Shown piece after piece: positions 1 through 8,754 of a stretch of DNA of 64,000 nt. The translations under genes were made by a program, and so were the position numbers. Origin of the DNA: Alicyclobacillus hesperidum (GTDB taxonomy: Bacteria; Bacillota; Bacilli; Alicyclobacillales; Alicyclobacillaceae); contig NZ_FNOJ01000010.1 of NCBI RefSeq assembly GCF_900107035.1, forward strand, positions 51,693 through 115,692, given 5' to 3'. The notes under the pieces are model-generated. The model worked only from the letters and a program-made list of their open reading frames with translations, was not told where the DNA came from and did no database searches. Within the stretch, counting starts at the first letter, position 1, and every line of letters begins with the position of its first letter.

Positions 1-1203
1 GCTCAGCACGGCTTCTGGCACCGTGACCTCAACACCAGTCATCGCAACGCGCCGCGCTCGCTTCGCTTCATACATGCGAGCATCGGCCGTGCGGAAGAGG
101 GCGGGCAGATCCGTCCCGTCGGTAGGTCCCACCGCGATGCCCACGCTTAACTCGACAACCGGATCTCCCGGCTTTGCCACAAGCGCCAGCTGTGTCTCTG
201 CCCTCCGCACAGACTGCATAAGAACGTCAGGATCGCCCACTCGCGTATCGACAATCACCCATTCGTCCCCACCGACCCGGAATAACCTAGCCGACTTGGC
301 AAGCGTCTGCCCTAACGCCTCAGCGAGCGCTTGCAGAATCTGATCTCCTTTAAAGTGGCCATATTTGTCATTGATCAGCTTAAAGTTGTCGAGATCGATC
401 ACGGCCACGCAACCGACAAAAGGAGCATCACCTGCATGGCTACAAAGCCATTCCCAAGCATAACGATTTTCTGCCCCAGTTAACCCGTCAGTCGTCAAGG
501 ACTTTTGCAACTTTTCAATCCTTGTATAGCGTGCAACCGCTGCAAAGCTGGAGAGCTGGAGGACGGCTGCCAGCGCAATTCCGACGGTGCGTAAACCCTG
601 GGGAATGAGTGCGACAATGAATATCATGAGGTATGTACTGAAGTATCCCCAGTGCAACTCGCGAACGACTTTGCCAAGTTGTTCCCAAAGTGTGCGCCCT
701 TCGCGCAGTGCTACAATCATCGCCGATACTAGGCGATTGACGGCAAGGTGTACCGCCAGTGCGAGGAACGCCGCCAAAGCCCGGCCGAATATCGACGGGG
801 CCAAGGCGTCAGCCAGTCCCCAATAGACCTGTGCAGCAACATAGAGGCCAAGGCCGACATGTGCGTACGTCTGCGGGTACTTCCACCACTTCGCCCGCTC
901 GCGTGCTGTGATCATTGTCAGGCTCGGCAACGCGACAAGCGCCGTAAACACGGGGTTGGCCATAAAAATGCTAAGCATTAAAAACGGGAGTCCCGGGCGC
1001 CATGAAGCACCGCTTGGCATTTTCACCACCCAAGGCGCAATGAACATCGATATGATCATCAACTCGAAATATGCGACGGGATCCGCCATGCGGTGAATGT
1101 GTAGCGCGTCTAACAGGTTGTCTACGATGAGCAAGTTACCGACGATCACGATGGCCAACAAAAACCAGAACAACGGTCGTCGGCGACGAGCAATGTTCTG
1201 CAT
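1..1203 (-). CDS. Membrane-anchored GGDEF-domain protein (diguanylate cyclase-like), 3' end outside window
   Basis: This reading frame is open from an ATG at 1203 to the left edge of the window, so about 400 residues are visible and the C-terminus is missing. The first ~200 residues are mostly hydrophobic and should form several membrane helices. A cytoplasmic GGDEF domain follows: it starts near LTTDGLTGAENRYAW, has DLDNFKLINDKYGH, and its signature reads RVGGDEWVIV, so the usual GGDEF is GGDEW. Such domains make c-di-GMP from two GTP. The Trp variant is tolerated in some family members, so activity is likely but not certain. GGGAGGG just upstream of 1203 supports the start. It is divergent from the GH5 gene. 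Confidence 0.85.
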   Translation of the reverse strand, partial: MQNIARRRRPLFWFLLAIVIVGNLLIVDNLLDALHIHRMADPVAYFELMIISMFIAPWVVKMPSGASWRPGLPFLMLSIFMANPVFTALVALPSLTMITARERAKWWKYPQTYAHVGLGLYVAAQVYWGLADALAPSIFGRALAAFLALAVHLAVNRLVSAMIVALREGRTLWEQLGKVVRELHWGYFSTYLMIFIVALIPQGLRTVGIALAAVLQLSSFAAVARYTRIEKLQKSLTTDGLTGAENRYAWEWLCSHAGDAPFVGCVAVIDLDNFKLINDKYGHFKGDQILQALAEALGQTLAKSARLFRVGGDEWVIVDTRVGDPDVLMQSVRRAETQLALVAKPGDPVVELSVGIAVGPTDGTDLPALFRTADARMYEAKRARRVAMTGVEVTVPEAVLS

Positions 1204-1254
1204 GCCCAGCCCTCCCAGCGAGCGGCCGGATAATCCACAAAACCGCATTTCAAC

Positions 1255-1283
1255 TTGACTTGTCTCCCAAATGATATGATAGA
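1255..1283 (+). promoter_or_regulatory. Possible sigma-A promoter for the GH5 gene
   Basis: TTGACT at 1255-1260 is followed, after 17 bases, by GATAGA at 1278-1283. The -35 is good and the -10 is poor. It lies about 120 bp upstream of the GH5 start in the divergent intergenic region. Confidence 0.3.
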
Positions 1284-1403
1284 CGAGCAAGATTCATTTG
1301 CCAATGGCAATCCCCACTTGGCAAGGTCCTGTGGTATTGTGTTTGTAAGCGTCATCATCAGAACATTCCAACCTCGAGTCTCAACGTGAAAGGAAGGGAG
1401 TTC

Positions 1404-2441
1404 ATGCCCTCAGAATTCATGTCTGGCGTCAACCTTGGAGGATGGATCTCGCAATACTGGCAAGCAAGCAAAGAGCATTTTGATACCTTTATCCGCGAGG
1501 AGGACATTGAACGCATCGCGTCGTGGGGCATGGATCATGTTCGCTTGCCTCTCGACTATCCAGTGATTGAAAGCGACCTTCACCCTGGCGTCTACCTGGA
1601 AGAAGGCTTGCACTATATCGATAAGTGCCTGGAGTGGTGTGAAAAGTACGGGTTGGGTCTTGTGCTTGATTTGCACCGCGCGCCTGGCTATAGCTTCGGA
1701 ACTCTTGACACCAATACGTTGTTTGACGATGAAACGGATCAACAGCGTTTCGTCGCTATCTGGGAAATGTTTTCAAAACGGTATCGAGGTAAACGTGACC
1801 AACTCTGGTTTGAATTGATGAACGAAGTAGTCGATGCGACCAGCGAACGTTGGAATCGACTCGCTCACCGGGCGATTGAGGCCATTCGCGCGATCGATCC
1901 CGAGCGCATCATTGTGTATGGCGGAAATCATTACAATTCAATCGACGAATTGCGCCACATCGAACTCGTTTCCCGCGATGAGCGCATCATCTATACGTTT
2001 CATTTCTATAAGCCACACTTATTCACACACCAAAAAGCAAGTTGGTCGGAAGTGACCAAGTTGTACAATCGAACCATCAGCTATCCAGGTCGCTTTCCCG
2101 GTCTCTCCGAATTTCTTGACGGCCACCCCGAATTCGGAGGGGGCGAAAATGACTTGGCAAACACCTTTATGGACAAAGCGTTACTAGAGCGGTATCTGCA
2201 GCCTGCTGCGGAGTTTATGGAACAATCGGGACGCAAGCTATACTGCGGAGAATATGGCGTGATCGACGAGGCACCGTTAACCAGTCGAATAGGTTGGCAC
2301 CGAGATGTTGTTGACCTTTTACGCAAGTTGGGAATTGGCCGAGCGTGCTGGTCGTACAAAGAGATGAATTTTGGTCTGGTCAACAAGGCCGGTCGCGTTA
2401 TCGATCCAGAATTAGTGCGTATCGTGAGCACCCGCGAATAG
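1404..2441 (+). CDS. Glycoside hydrolase family 5 protein
   Basis: The product is a 345-residue TIM-barrel glycosidase of the GH5 (endoglucanase/exo-glucanase) type, which cleaves beta-linked polysaccharides with retention. The acid/base Glu lies in LWFELMNEV (E141 from this start) and the nucleophile Glu in LYCGEYGVI (E283). The N-terminal GVNLGGW and the DHVRLPLDYP stretch are typical of this fold. No signal peptide is visible, so the enzyme is probably cytoplasmic and may act on imported oligosaccharides. ATG 1404 was chosen because GGAAGGGAG lies just upstream; a GTG at 1386 is in frame but lacks a ribosome site. Substrate cannot be read from sequence. Confidence 0.85.
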   Translation: MPSEFMSGVNLGGWISQYWQASKEHFDTFIREEDIERIASWGMDHVRLPLDYPVIESDLHPGVYLEEGLHYIDKCLEWCEKYGLGLVLDLHRAPGYSFGTLDTNTLFDDETDQQRFVAIWEMFSKRYRGKRDQLWFELMNEVVDATSERWNRLAHRAIEAIRAIDPERIIVYGGNHYNSIDELRHIELVSRDERIIYTFHFYKPHLFTHQKASWSEVTKLYNRTISYPGRFPGLSEFLDGHPEFGGGENDLANTFMDKALLERYLQPAAEFMEQSGRKLYCGEYGVIDEAPLTSRIGWHRDVVDLLRKLGIGRACWSYKEMNFGLVNKAGRVIDPELVRIVSTRE

Positions 2442-2447
2442 GTTCGA

Positions 2448-2470
2448 GGCCCGGTGGCAATCACCGGGCC
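2448..2470. terminator. Hairpin between convergent GH5 and LDH2 genes
   Basis: A perfect 9-bp inverted repeat GGCCCGGTG / CACCGGGCC with a 5-base loop sits between the two convergent stop codons and overlaps the last codon of the LDH2 gene. There is no T-run on either side, so termination strength is unclear. Confidence 0.5.
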
Positions 2471-3522
2471 TGTGTACATTCAGGGAGATGAACGCCCAAC
2501 GCCTGGGCGAGTGCAGAAAAATCGTCCCACACTTCTTCCGAAATCGGGATGCCTGTTGCACGCCGAAGCTGTTTGGAAAGAAATCGACGCTCGCCGGGTA
2601 CGTATATCCGTTCGCTGCCTTCCGCCAGCGGCACAGCGTGCACATCATCCATCAGCGTCTGTATGCGCTCAACAAACGCCGCTTGACCAACAAAATGTTC
2701 AGGGTTGATGGCCAAATAAAAAAATCCATTACCAGGAGGCTCGTCGCCCTCCCCGAACATCGACCCTACTTCGTCACCAACACGGGCACCAGATAAAACG
2801 CCCGCCAACACTTCAATCATCATCGCCAGGGCGTAGCCTTTCGCTCCCGCCATGGGCAAGAGCGAACCATCCAGAGCGGCCTTCGGATCGATCGTGGCAC
2901 GCCCTTCACGGTCAACGGCCCATCCCTCTGGGATGGCCTCGCCGCGCCGAGCCGCCTGGATGATGTGGCCGCGAGCGACGACGCTGGTGGCGAGATCGAC
3001 CGAAAGCGAGTATTCGGCATTCGTCGGAGCCGCAAAGGCGATGGGATTCGTTCCAAAAAACGGTTTGCGCCCACCTGTAGGTGGAACAGCGGGATGCGTA
3101 TTGCAACAGCATAGCCCAATCATGCCGTAATGTGTCGCCCATTCTGCGTAAAGAGAGAGTGCTCCCGCGTGATTGCCTCGATACACCGCAACGGCACCTA
3201 GGCCTGCGGTGCGCGCGAGATCGACTGCGAAGTTAGCTGCCAGTTTTGCACTGACACAGCCAAGGCCGTTGTCGCCATTTAGGATGGCAGTCACCGGCCC
3301 TGTTCGGTTCCACGTCATGTGTGGTCGAGCATTGATTTTCCCGCTCTGTAACCCCTCGATGTAGGCCTTGAGACGCATGGTCCCATGCGTGCTCAAGCCT
3401 TGCAAATCAGCTTCTACCATCGCAGTGGCTGCCCAATCTGCATCGTCGTGGACAACGCCGACTGCCGAAAAACACGCGCGAGCAAAGTGCCGCAACGCAA
3501 TTGGCGACACGGACAACTGCAA
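2461..3522 (-). CDS. Malate/L-lactate/ureidoglycolate dehydrogenase (LDH2 family)
   Basis: This 353-residue protein belongs to the NAD(P)-dependent LDH2/MDH2 oxidoreductase family, unrelated in fold to the classical Rossmann LDH/MDH. It carries the family-typical stretches DADWAATAMVEADLQGLSTHG near the N-terminus, GNHAGALSLYAEWA (catalytic His region), FGTNPIAFAAP and LATSVVARG. Members reduce 2-keto acids such as pyruvate, oxaloacetate, 2,3-diketogulonate or oxidised ureidoglycolate; substrate is not predictable here. The start is a TTG at 3522 with AGGAG ten bases upstream; the nearby ATG at 3529 is out of frame. It follows the acyltransferase gene by 28 bp and may be co-transcribed. Confidence 0.85.
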   Translation of the reverse strand: MQLSVSPIALRHFARACFSAVGVVHDDADWAATAMVEADLQGLSTHGTMRLKAYIEGLQSGKINARPHMTWNRTGPVTAILNGDNGLGCVSAKLAANFAVDLARTAGLGAVAVYRGNHAGALSLYAEWATHYGMIGLCCCNTHPAVPPTGGRKPFFGTNPIAFAAPTNAEYSLSVDLATSVVARGHIIQAARRGEAIPEGWAVDREGRATIDPKAALDGSLLPMAGAKGYALAMMIEVLAGVLSGARVGDEVGSMFGEGDEPPGNGFFYLAINPEHFVGQAAFVERIQTLMDDVHAVPLAEGSERIYVPGERRFLSKQLRRATGIPISEEVWDDFSALAQALGVHLPECTQAR

Positions 3523-3550
3523 CGTGCATCATCTCCTGTGCCACTTCGGC

Positions 3551-5476
3551 TCATTGCTCGACCGCTTTGGCCAGCAGTGACGCATAAAAGGCCGCGCCCT
3601 GTGGGTTTAAATGCACCCCATCCGGATAAAAGTACGCGTTGTGACCCGCACTCGCTTGATACCAATTGACCAAGACCGTATGAGGAAACGTCTGTGCAAC
3701 TTGCGCCAACGTCTGATTGACCACATTTTGCCACGGTCTGGGAACGCGCGTATTCACCAAAATGATGCGCTTCACTGGGCCTAGCGACTGTAGCAACGAG
3801 ACGAGTTGTGATTTGCTAAAGGGACCATTGGTGCCCAACTCGATAATGACGACGTCGCCCAGTTCACCTTTTGCCTTCAGCTGTGCAACCGCCTCCGGTG
3901 CTTCATACATCTGCCTGCCTACCATACCATCACACACAATACCGGGAAGCAATTTCTGCAAATACGGCGTAGCGTCAACCATGACGGAATCGCCAATCGC
4001 ACTGACTCCGACACCGCTTTCTACTTTCGGCACTCTCGCCGAAATCGGCCGCGTTTTTTCATGTTCGGTGGCAGCGGCCGTCGTCTTGTCGACCGCAGTT
4101 CCGACTCCGGTGCTACCATGTGCGGCACGGTTGATAGCTTTCCCCGAAGCGTCCGCGCCATTCCCAACGGCAGATTTCACCGGTTGCGTGCTACGCTTAT
4201 CCGTATGTGCCCCGCCTTGCTGACCCAATTCCCGCACATCGTTCCCTAAGGTCGCGACAACCGTTGGAGCATATGCCGTCATCCCTGCACAAAACAGTAC
4301 CACCACTGCCACGCCGCTGCCCGCCAACGCCCATCGGCTGGGATGGCGTCGCCGAACGCGCACCGTCCTGTCCGGGGCGTCCGTTCCTTTACGGCTGCCT
4401 AGACGTCGAATCGGTTCCTCCAATATCCTCCATGACAACGCAGCAATCACGATGCTGGCAATCACCTGAAGTGCAGCTCGACCAGCATTAAACTGGTTTG
4501 CGTCCATGAGCGGAGTTGTCAACACGATAATTGGAAAGTGCCACAAATAGATACCATAGGAACGCACGCCGAGCCACCGCAACGGATGCAAGCCAAATAA
4601 GCGGCCAAGGCGCGTATCCGGATGGGCGAGACAGGCCACGAGAACGGCCGTCGCGATCGATAGAAGAAGCAATCCACCGCGATATAAAAAGTTCTCGTAC
4701 TCATTCGTCTGCCAAATCATCCATAGGATTGCTAGTAAACCGAGAAATCCAATGATGTCGAGCCAGCGCCGTGCGGATACAGACAGCCCCCGCGAAAATT
4801 GGCTGCTCGGCCAGACAAATGCGACACATGCGCCGATGAGCAAGCCAAATGCCCGGGTATCAGTACCATAATAAACGCGGCTGGGGTCCATACCAGGCTG
4901 GTACAAGATGCCCATCCAAGCTGCGGACGCCAGGACGAGTACGAACGTCGCAATCAGCATACTTCCACGCCGACGCAAAAAGCGTAGACCAAGCATGAGC
5001 ACAAGCGGCCAAAGTAGGTAAAACTGTTCTTCAACTGCCAGCGACCAAAGATGGCCAAGCGGTGTCTGACGCCCAAAGCTAGCGAAGTAGGACACCTTAT
5101 GAAAGATAAACCACCAATTGCTTACGTAGCAAATCGACGCAACGGCATCCTGCCAAAATTGCGTGAACTGTGTTTTATCCTCAAACCAAACCCAAACCAT
5201 GACAGCGACGAGCATGGAGAACATCGCTGGCAACAAGCGTCGCGCCCGTCTCAGCCAAAAATCTCCGAGCAGAATTCGTCCATTTCGCTTCCATTGTGCA
5301 ATTAATAGATCAGTAATGAGATAGCCCGACAAGACGAAAAAGACTTGCACACCCAAAAGACCGCCGGGGGCCCAACTAAGGTTCAAATGATACGCAATAA
5401 CGGCGAGCACCGCGAGTGCCCGCAACCCATCGAGACCTGGCATATAGCGGCCGTTGCCACCCATTGGCTTCGGCAT
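3551..5476 (-). CDS. OatA-like acyltransferase 3 with C-terminal SGNH domain
   Basis: A 641-residue membrane enzyme. The N-terminal ~380 residues form an acyltransferase-3 domain with about ten membrane helices, beginning MPGLDGLRALAVLAVIAYHL and including the FFVLSGYLIT motif. After a linker rich in Thr/Ala/Lys comes an extracytoplasmic SGNH hydrolase-like domain with the GDS motif (VSAIGDSVM), the ELGTNG block and the terminal Asp-x-x-His (DGVHLNPQG). This architecture is that of peptidoglycan O-acetyltransferase OatA, which moves acetyl groups across the membrane onto MurNAc. ATG 5476 is preceded by AGGGGGAG at good spacing; the frame is open further upstream to 5596 without a ribosome site. 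TATAAT lies about 50 bp upstream of this start on the same strand, but no good -35 accompanies it. Confidence 0.85.
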   Translation of the reverse strand: MPKPMGGNGRYMPGLDGLRALAVLAVIAYHLNLSWAPGGLLGVQVFFVLSGYLITDLLIAQWKRNGRILLGDFWLRRARRLLPAMFSMLVAVMVWVWFEDKTQFTQFWQDAVASICYVSNWWFIFHKVSYFASFGRQTPLGHLWSLAVEEQFYLLWPLVLMLGLRFLRRRGSMLIATFVLVLASAAWMGILYQPGMDPSRVYYGTDTRAFGLLIGACVAFVWPSSQFSRGLSVSARRWLDIIGFLGLLAILWMIWQTNEYENFLYRGGLLLLSIATAVLVACLAHPDTRLGRLFGLHPLRWLGVRSYGIYLWHFPIIVLTTPLMDANQFNAGRAALQVIASIVIAALSWRILEEPIRRLGSRKGTDAPDRTVRVRRRHPSRWALAGSGVAVVVLFCAGMTAYAPTVVATLGNDVRELGQQGGAHTDKRSTQPVKSAVGNGADASGKAINRAAHGSTGVGTAVDKTTAAATEHEKTRPISARVPKVESGVGVSAIGDSVMVDATPYLQKLLPGIVCDGMVGRQMYEAPEAVAQLKAKGELGDVVIIELGTNGPFSKSQLVSLLQSLGPVKRIILVNTRVPRPWQNVVNQTLAQVAQTFPHTVLVNWYQASAGHNAYFYPDGVHLNPQGAAFYASLLAKAVEQ

Positions 5477-5617
5477 GTCGAAACTCCCCCTGTCGGCGCT
5501 GTTCGTGTCGAAATCCCTCTCAAGATTATACCTAGCTGACGATTCTCGTGGGCGTGATGTTTCATGGAAATTCTGTGGATATGCCATGAATCTCATATAA
5601 ATTACGTTTGTCGACCA

Positions 5618-5968
5618 TCACCCTTTCGGTCGAAAAATGACAGCTGCCAAAAAGGCGAAGACAATCGCTGCCGAGATACCAGCACTCGTTAACTCAAATA
5701 TGCCTGTGATGACCCCGAGCAGACCATGTACCTTGCCTTCCGCAATGGCCCCTTGCACCAATGCGTTGCCAAATGAAGTGATGGGCACCGTGGCCCCGGC
5801 GCCGGCAAAGCGAACAATCGGTTCATAAAGGTCAAACCCACTGACAATGGCGCCAGCGACGACAAGCGACGAAACAACATTGGCGGGTGGCAATTTCACG
5901 ACGTCCATAAGAAATTGTCCAATTAAACAAATAAATCCACCTACGAGAAAAGCCCAAAGATAAATCAT
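5618..5968 (-). CDS. spoVAE: Stage V sporulation protein AE (SpoVAEb-type)
   Basis: This 116-residue hydrophobic protein has four likely membrane helices and the SpoVAC/SpoVAE-family pattern GQFLMDV..PPANVVSSLVVAGAI and GAGATVPITSFGNALVQGA. SpoVA proteins form the channel for dipicolinic acid and calcium in the spore inner membrane, used for uptake during sporulation and release during germination. Its ATG overlaps the spoVAD stop by four bases, so it is translationally coupled and is the last gene of the operon. Length fits the short SpoVAEb form. Confidence 0.92.
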   Translation of the reverse strand: MIYLWAFLVGGFICLIGQFLMDVVKLPPANVVSSLVVAGAIVSGFDLYEPIVRFAGAGATVPITSFGNALVQGAIAEGKVHGLLGVITGIFELTSAGISAAIVFAFLAAVIFRPKG

Positions 5969-6996
5969 GACGATTGACTCCCCTCAATACGTTCCATTGC
6001 CGCCGCATGCGCAATACAGGGAATAGTATCCTTTTGCTGGTAAGAAATTGGAGACAGCAGTGCCCCGGTTGCGACCATCAATACTCGCTTCAAGCTACCC
6101 TCGCGCAAGCGACGCTGAACATAACCATACGCCACAGAAGCGGAACACCCACATCCACTCCCACCCGACCAGACGTCCGGTATATCTCCATAGACCATCA
6201 TGCCTGCGTCGGCAAAACGATCGCGTGGAATGGGAACGTCATGTTGCTCGCAAAGATCAAGCAGAATGCGGTGCCCTACTTTCCCCAAATCCCCAGTGAT
6301 AATCAAGTCATAATAATCGTAAGGAAGATCGAAATCGCGAAAATGACTGACCAAGGTGTCGAAGGCTGCAGGTGCCATCGCAGCGCCCATATTAAAGGGA
6401 TCTGTCAGTCCCATGTCAACCACGCGGCCGACCGTAGCGCGCGTTACCACCGGATGGTTTCCGGAACCATCATTGGCCGCAATAATCGCCGCGCCCCCCG
6501 CCGTCACTGTCCATTGGGCAGTCGGCGGCTTTTGCGCTCCATACTCCGTTGGGTACCGATAGTGCTTCTCAGCCGCCGCGTTGTGGCTAACCGTACCCGT
6601 CATAACATAGAGCGCGGAATCTGCGTCGATCATCAATGAAGCCAACGCGAGGCCTTCCATGGAAGTCGAGCAAGCCCCGAAAATGCCCAGGTAAGGCATC
6701 GACAGCGTGCGTGCCGCGAACGAGGACGAAATAATTTGATTCATGAGATCCCCAGCAATAAAAAAAGTGATATTGTCCTTGGACAGCCCCGCTTTTTCAA
6801 TGGCCTTTGCGCACGTTTCATCAAGCAGCATGCGCTCCGCTTGCTCCCAGCTTTTTTGTTGCATGCGTAGATCACTGTGCAAGAGATCGAAATCGTCCGC
6901 TAACGGCCCCCTGCCCTCCATCGGCCCTCCGATGACAGCGGTGGATAGGATCATGGGATTCTTCGGAAATGCCCAACTCTGATAACCGACAAGCAT
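5965..6996 (-). CDS. spoVAD: Stage V sporulation protein AD
   Basis: A 343-residue SpoVAD with the thiolase/beta-ketoacyl synthase-like fold. The family Cys lies in FGACSTSMEGLALA, and the C-terminal block DVWSGGSGCGCSASVAYGY is diagnostic. SpoVAD sits on the outer face of the spore inner membrane and binds dipicolinic acid. It lies between spoVAC (3 bp gap) and spoVAEb (4 bp overlap), the usual order. Full length, with no damage seen. Confidence 0.95.
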   Translation of the reverse strand: MLVGYQSWAFPKNPMILSTAVIGGPMEGRGPLADDFDLLHSDLRMQQKSWEQAERMLLDETCAKAIEKAGLSKDNITFFIAGDLMNQIISSSFAARTLSMPYLGIFGACSTSMEGLALASLMIDADSALYVMTGTVSHNAAAEKHYRYPTEYGAQKPPTAQWTVTAGGAAIIAANDGSGNHPVVTRATVGRVVDMGLTDPFNMGAAMAPAAFDTLVSHFRDFDLPYDYYDLIITGDLGKVGHRILLDLCEQHDVPIPRDRFADAGMMVYGDIPDVWSGGSGCGCSASVAYGYVQRRLREGSLKRVLMVATGALLSPISYQQKDTIPCIAHAAAMERIEGSQSS

Positions 6997-6999
6997 GAT

Positions 7000-7473
7000 T
7001 TACCTCCCTATGACCAGAAGCGTGCGAATGAGCGCGATGAAAAACGCGGAGACAACCCCCCAGACGATTACAGATCCGGCGAGTTTAAACATATTCCCGG
7101 CCACGCCAAGCACAAAGCCTTCCGTGCGATATTCCATCGCAGCCGACACCATTGAGTTTGCGAACCCCGTCACAGGTACCGCAGTCCCCGCTCCCGCCCA
7201 ACGGGCGAACTTGTCAAACACCCCTAACCCCGTGGCCATGGCCGTCAATGCTATGAGAACGGCGACTGTTGGATTCCCAGCATCCTTTTGACTAAATCCA
7301 AACACGTGGATAAACAAATCCTGTATTGCTTGTCCCAACACACAAATCAATCCGCCCACAACAAAAGCTACAGTCAAGTTGCGCAAGATAGGGCGTGCAG
7401 GTTCGCGCGCTTTGGCAAACTGCTGATACTTTTGCATCGTAGGCGTGGCCTTTTTTAGCTTTTGATTTGCCAT
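7000..7473 (-). CDS. spoVAC: Stage V sporulation protein AC
   Basis: A 157-residue membrane protein of the SpoVAC family, with a charged ~45-residue N-terminus and then four hydrophobic segments. It includes GGLICVLGQAIQDLF and RWAGAGTAVPVTGFANSMVSAAMEY, the same GAGxxVPxTxFxN pattern seen in its paralogue spoVAEb. SpoVAC is reported to act as the mechanosensitive part of the SpoVA channel. GGGGGG lies upstream of the ATG at 7473. The DUF421 gene ends 11 bp before it. Confidence 0.93.
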   Translation of the reverse strand: MANQKLKKATPTMQKYQQFAKAREPARPILRNLTVAFVVGGLICVLGQAIQDLFIHVFGFSQKDAGNPTVAVLIALTAMATGLGVFDKFARWAGAGTAVPVTGFANSMVSAAMEYRTEGFVLGVAGNMFKLAGSVIVWGVVSAFFIALIRTLLVIGR

Positions 7474-7484
7474 CGTCGTCCCCC

Positions 7485-8345
7485 CTACCGCGTGAGGTAT
7501 GGACCGACCTTGTCAATCACTTGCTGAATACGTTCGGCAGCCTCCGTATACATACGTTTGGCCTGTACATCCGCGGTCGCAAGTGCGAACGACTCCAGAT
7601 CGGCCTGTACCTTTTTGAGCGTGATATTCGTGAGTGGCAAGATTTGCGGCTCAGGAATTTTAAGCTTGTCCTCGTACACATCGATATACAGTTGGCCAGT
7701 GGCATCGACCTGTGCGAGAAAGACGTTTTCGACTGCCACGCCTTGCTTTTCTAACTCCGTTTTCAGCCATGCACGATTAAATCCGATGGTCGCCAAGGCC
7801 TCGTCCATAATCTGCCCATCCATAATCACGGCTTGCGGCTCGACTTCTGGTGGGACCTGCAGCCCCATGCGTTTTGGCGTCAACGGTTGTTGCTCCGACT
7901 TCACCAGGACATTGACCGTGCCATTGGATTCCATGAGTGCAAATTCAACGTCGGCAACTTTGAACACATTTTTGCTTCGAAGGTGCTCCAGCAACTCATC
8001 CGTCGACATGCGCTCTTTCTTCAGATTGTCCTCTAAAATTTTTCCGTCCCGAATCAATACGCGCGCGTGACCTTCCAAAAAGTCACGTGCCGATTTACTT
8101 TTCAATGCCACCCAACTGAGTGCTATCGGCAAAGCGGTGTAAACCGCCATCGGCAGCAGGCCATGGTATAAAGGCGCATCCAGTTCATCAGGGATAATTG
8201 CAGCCATATCGCCTATAGCAATGCCGACTATGTATTCAAAAAACGTAATTTGCGACAGCTGACGCTTACCGATCAACCTTGCAAATACGAACATAGCGCA
8301 AAACGATATTAGTGTTCGAATAATAATGTGAACCCATTCCGGCAC
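7485..8345 (-). CDS. DUF421 (YetF-like) membrane protein with fused C-terminal DUF1657 domain
   Basis: A 286-residue protein. Residues ~1-80 hold three membrane helices, with FARLIGKRQLSQITFFEYIVGIAIG, the DUF421/YetF signature. The soluble middle (RDFLEGHARVLIRDGKI..., ~85-225) is the conserved YetF cytoplasmic region. The last ~55 residues (LKKVQADLESFALATADVQA, then KRMYTEAAERIQQVIDKV) match the separate 68-residue DUF1657 protein encoded just upstream, so a DUF1657 unit is fused on. The start is GTG 8345 with AAGGGG nine bases upstream. The combination with spoVAC-AD-AEb resembles the mobile spoVA operon (spoVA2mob) reported to raise spore heat resistance in bacilli; exact role of this protein is unknown. 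Confidence 0.85.
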   Translation of the reverse strand: MPEWVHIIIRTLISFCAMFVFARLIGKRQLSQITFFEYIVGIAIGDMAAIIPDELDAPLYHGLLPMAVYTALPIALSWVALKSKSARDFLEGHARVLIRDGKILEDNLKKERMSTDELLEHLRSKNVFKVADVEFALMESNGTVNVLVKSEQQPLTPKRMGLQVPPEVEPQAVIMDGQIMDEALATIGFNRAWLKTELEKQGVAVENVFLAQVDATGQLYIDVYEDKLKIPEPQILPLTNITLKKVQADLESFALATADVQAKRMYTEAAERIQQVIDKVGPYLTR

Positions 8346-8361
8346 TTCGATAACCCCTTCG

Positions 8362-8386
8362 AGCCAGGAGGCAATGCCTCCTGGCT
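8362..8386 (-). terminator. Intercistronic hairpin between DUF1657 and DUF421 genes
   Basis: A perfect 11-bp inverted repeat, AGCCAGGAGGC / GCCTCCTGGCT, with a 3-base loop. It lies between the stop of the DUF1657 gene and the ribosome site of the DUF421 gene. No T-run follows, so it may be an attenuator, an mRNA-stabilising stem or a weak terminator that keeps the first gene more abundant than the rest. Confidence 0.45.
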
Positions 8387-8411
8387 ACATTTACGTTGTG
8401 TTTTTGTGATT

Positions 8412-8618
8412 TTAGAAACCTTTGTACGTCGGCTCTTCCTTCTCGAGCTGGCCAACGCGCTGCTGCAGTTGATCGACGACCGACTGCGTCGTTTGCGCCG
8501 CCTGCGTGTAGACCTGCTTTGCCTGTTTGTTTTGGGTCGCGAGCGCAAACGACTCAAGGTTCGCTTGCGCACTCTTTAGATTTGCCAACGTCGTCTTGAC
8601 CTGCTGTGCGATGGTCAT
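8412..8618 (-). CDS. DUF1657 small protein, first gene of the spoVA operon
   Basis: A 68-residue hydrophilic, almost wholly helical protein: TLANLKSAQANLESFALATQ, then NKQAKQVYTQAAQTTQSVVD. This is the DUF1657 family, found mainly in spore formers next to SpoVA and YetF genes. The start at ATG 8618 has GGAGGTGA upstream; the frame is open further 5' but without a ribosome site. It heads the operon and is divergent from the DUF2243 gene. Its sequence is repeated at the end of the next gene product. Confidence 0.85.
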   Translation of the reverse strand: MTIAQQVKTTLANLKSAQANLESFALATQNKQAKQVYTQAAQTTQSVVDQLQQRVGQLEKEEPTYKGF

Positions 8619-8754
8619 GAACCACTCACCTCCATGCGTGATGAGAGTAATGTGGCGTTTGGCTCCCCTTGCTATGCCCCAGCCCGCGTGGAAATTCGTG
8701 TATACGACGGCACGACAACCGCCATACTCGTGGTAGCGATAAGGAGAGTGGACG

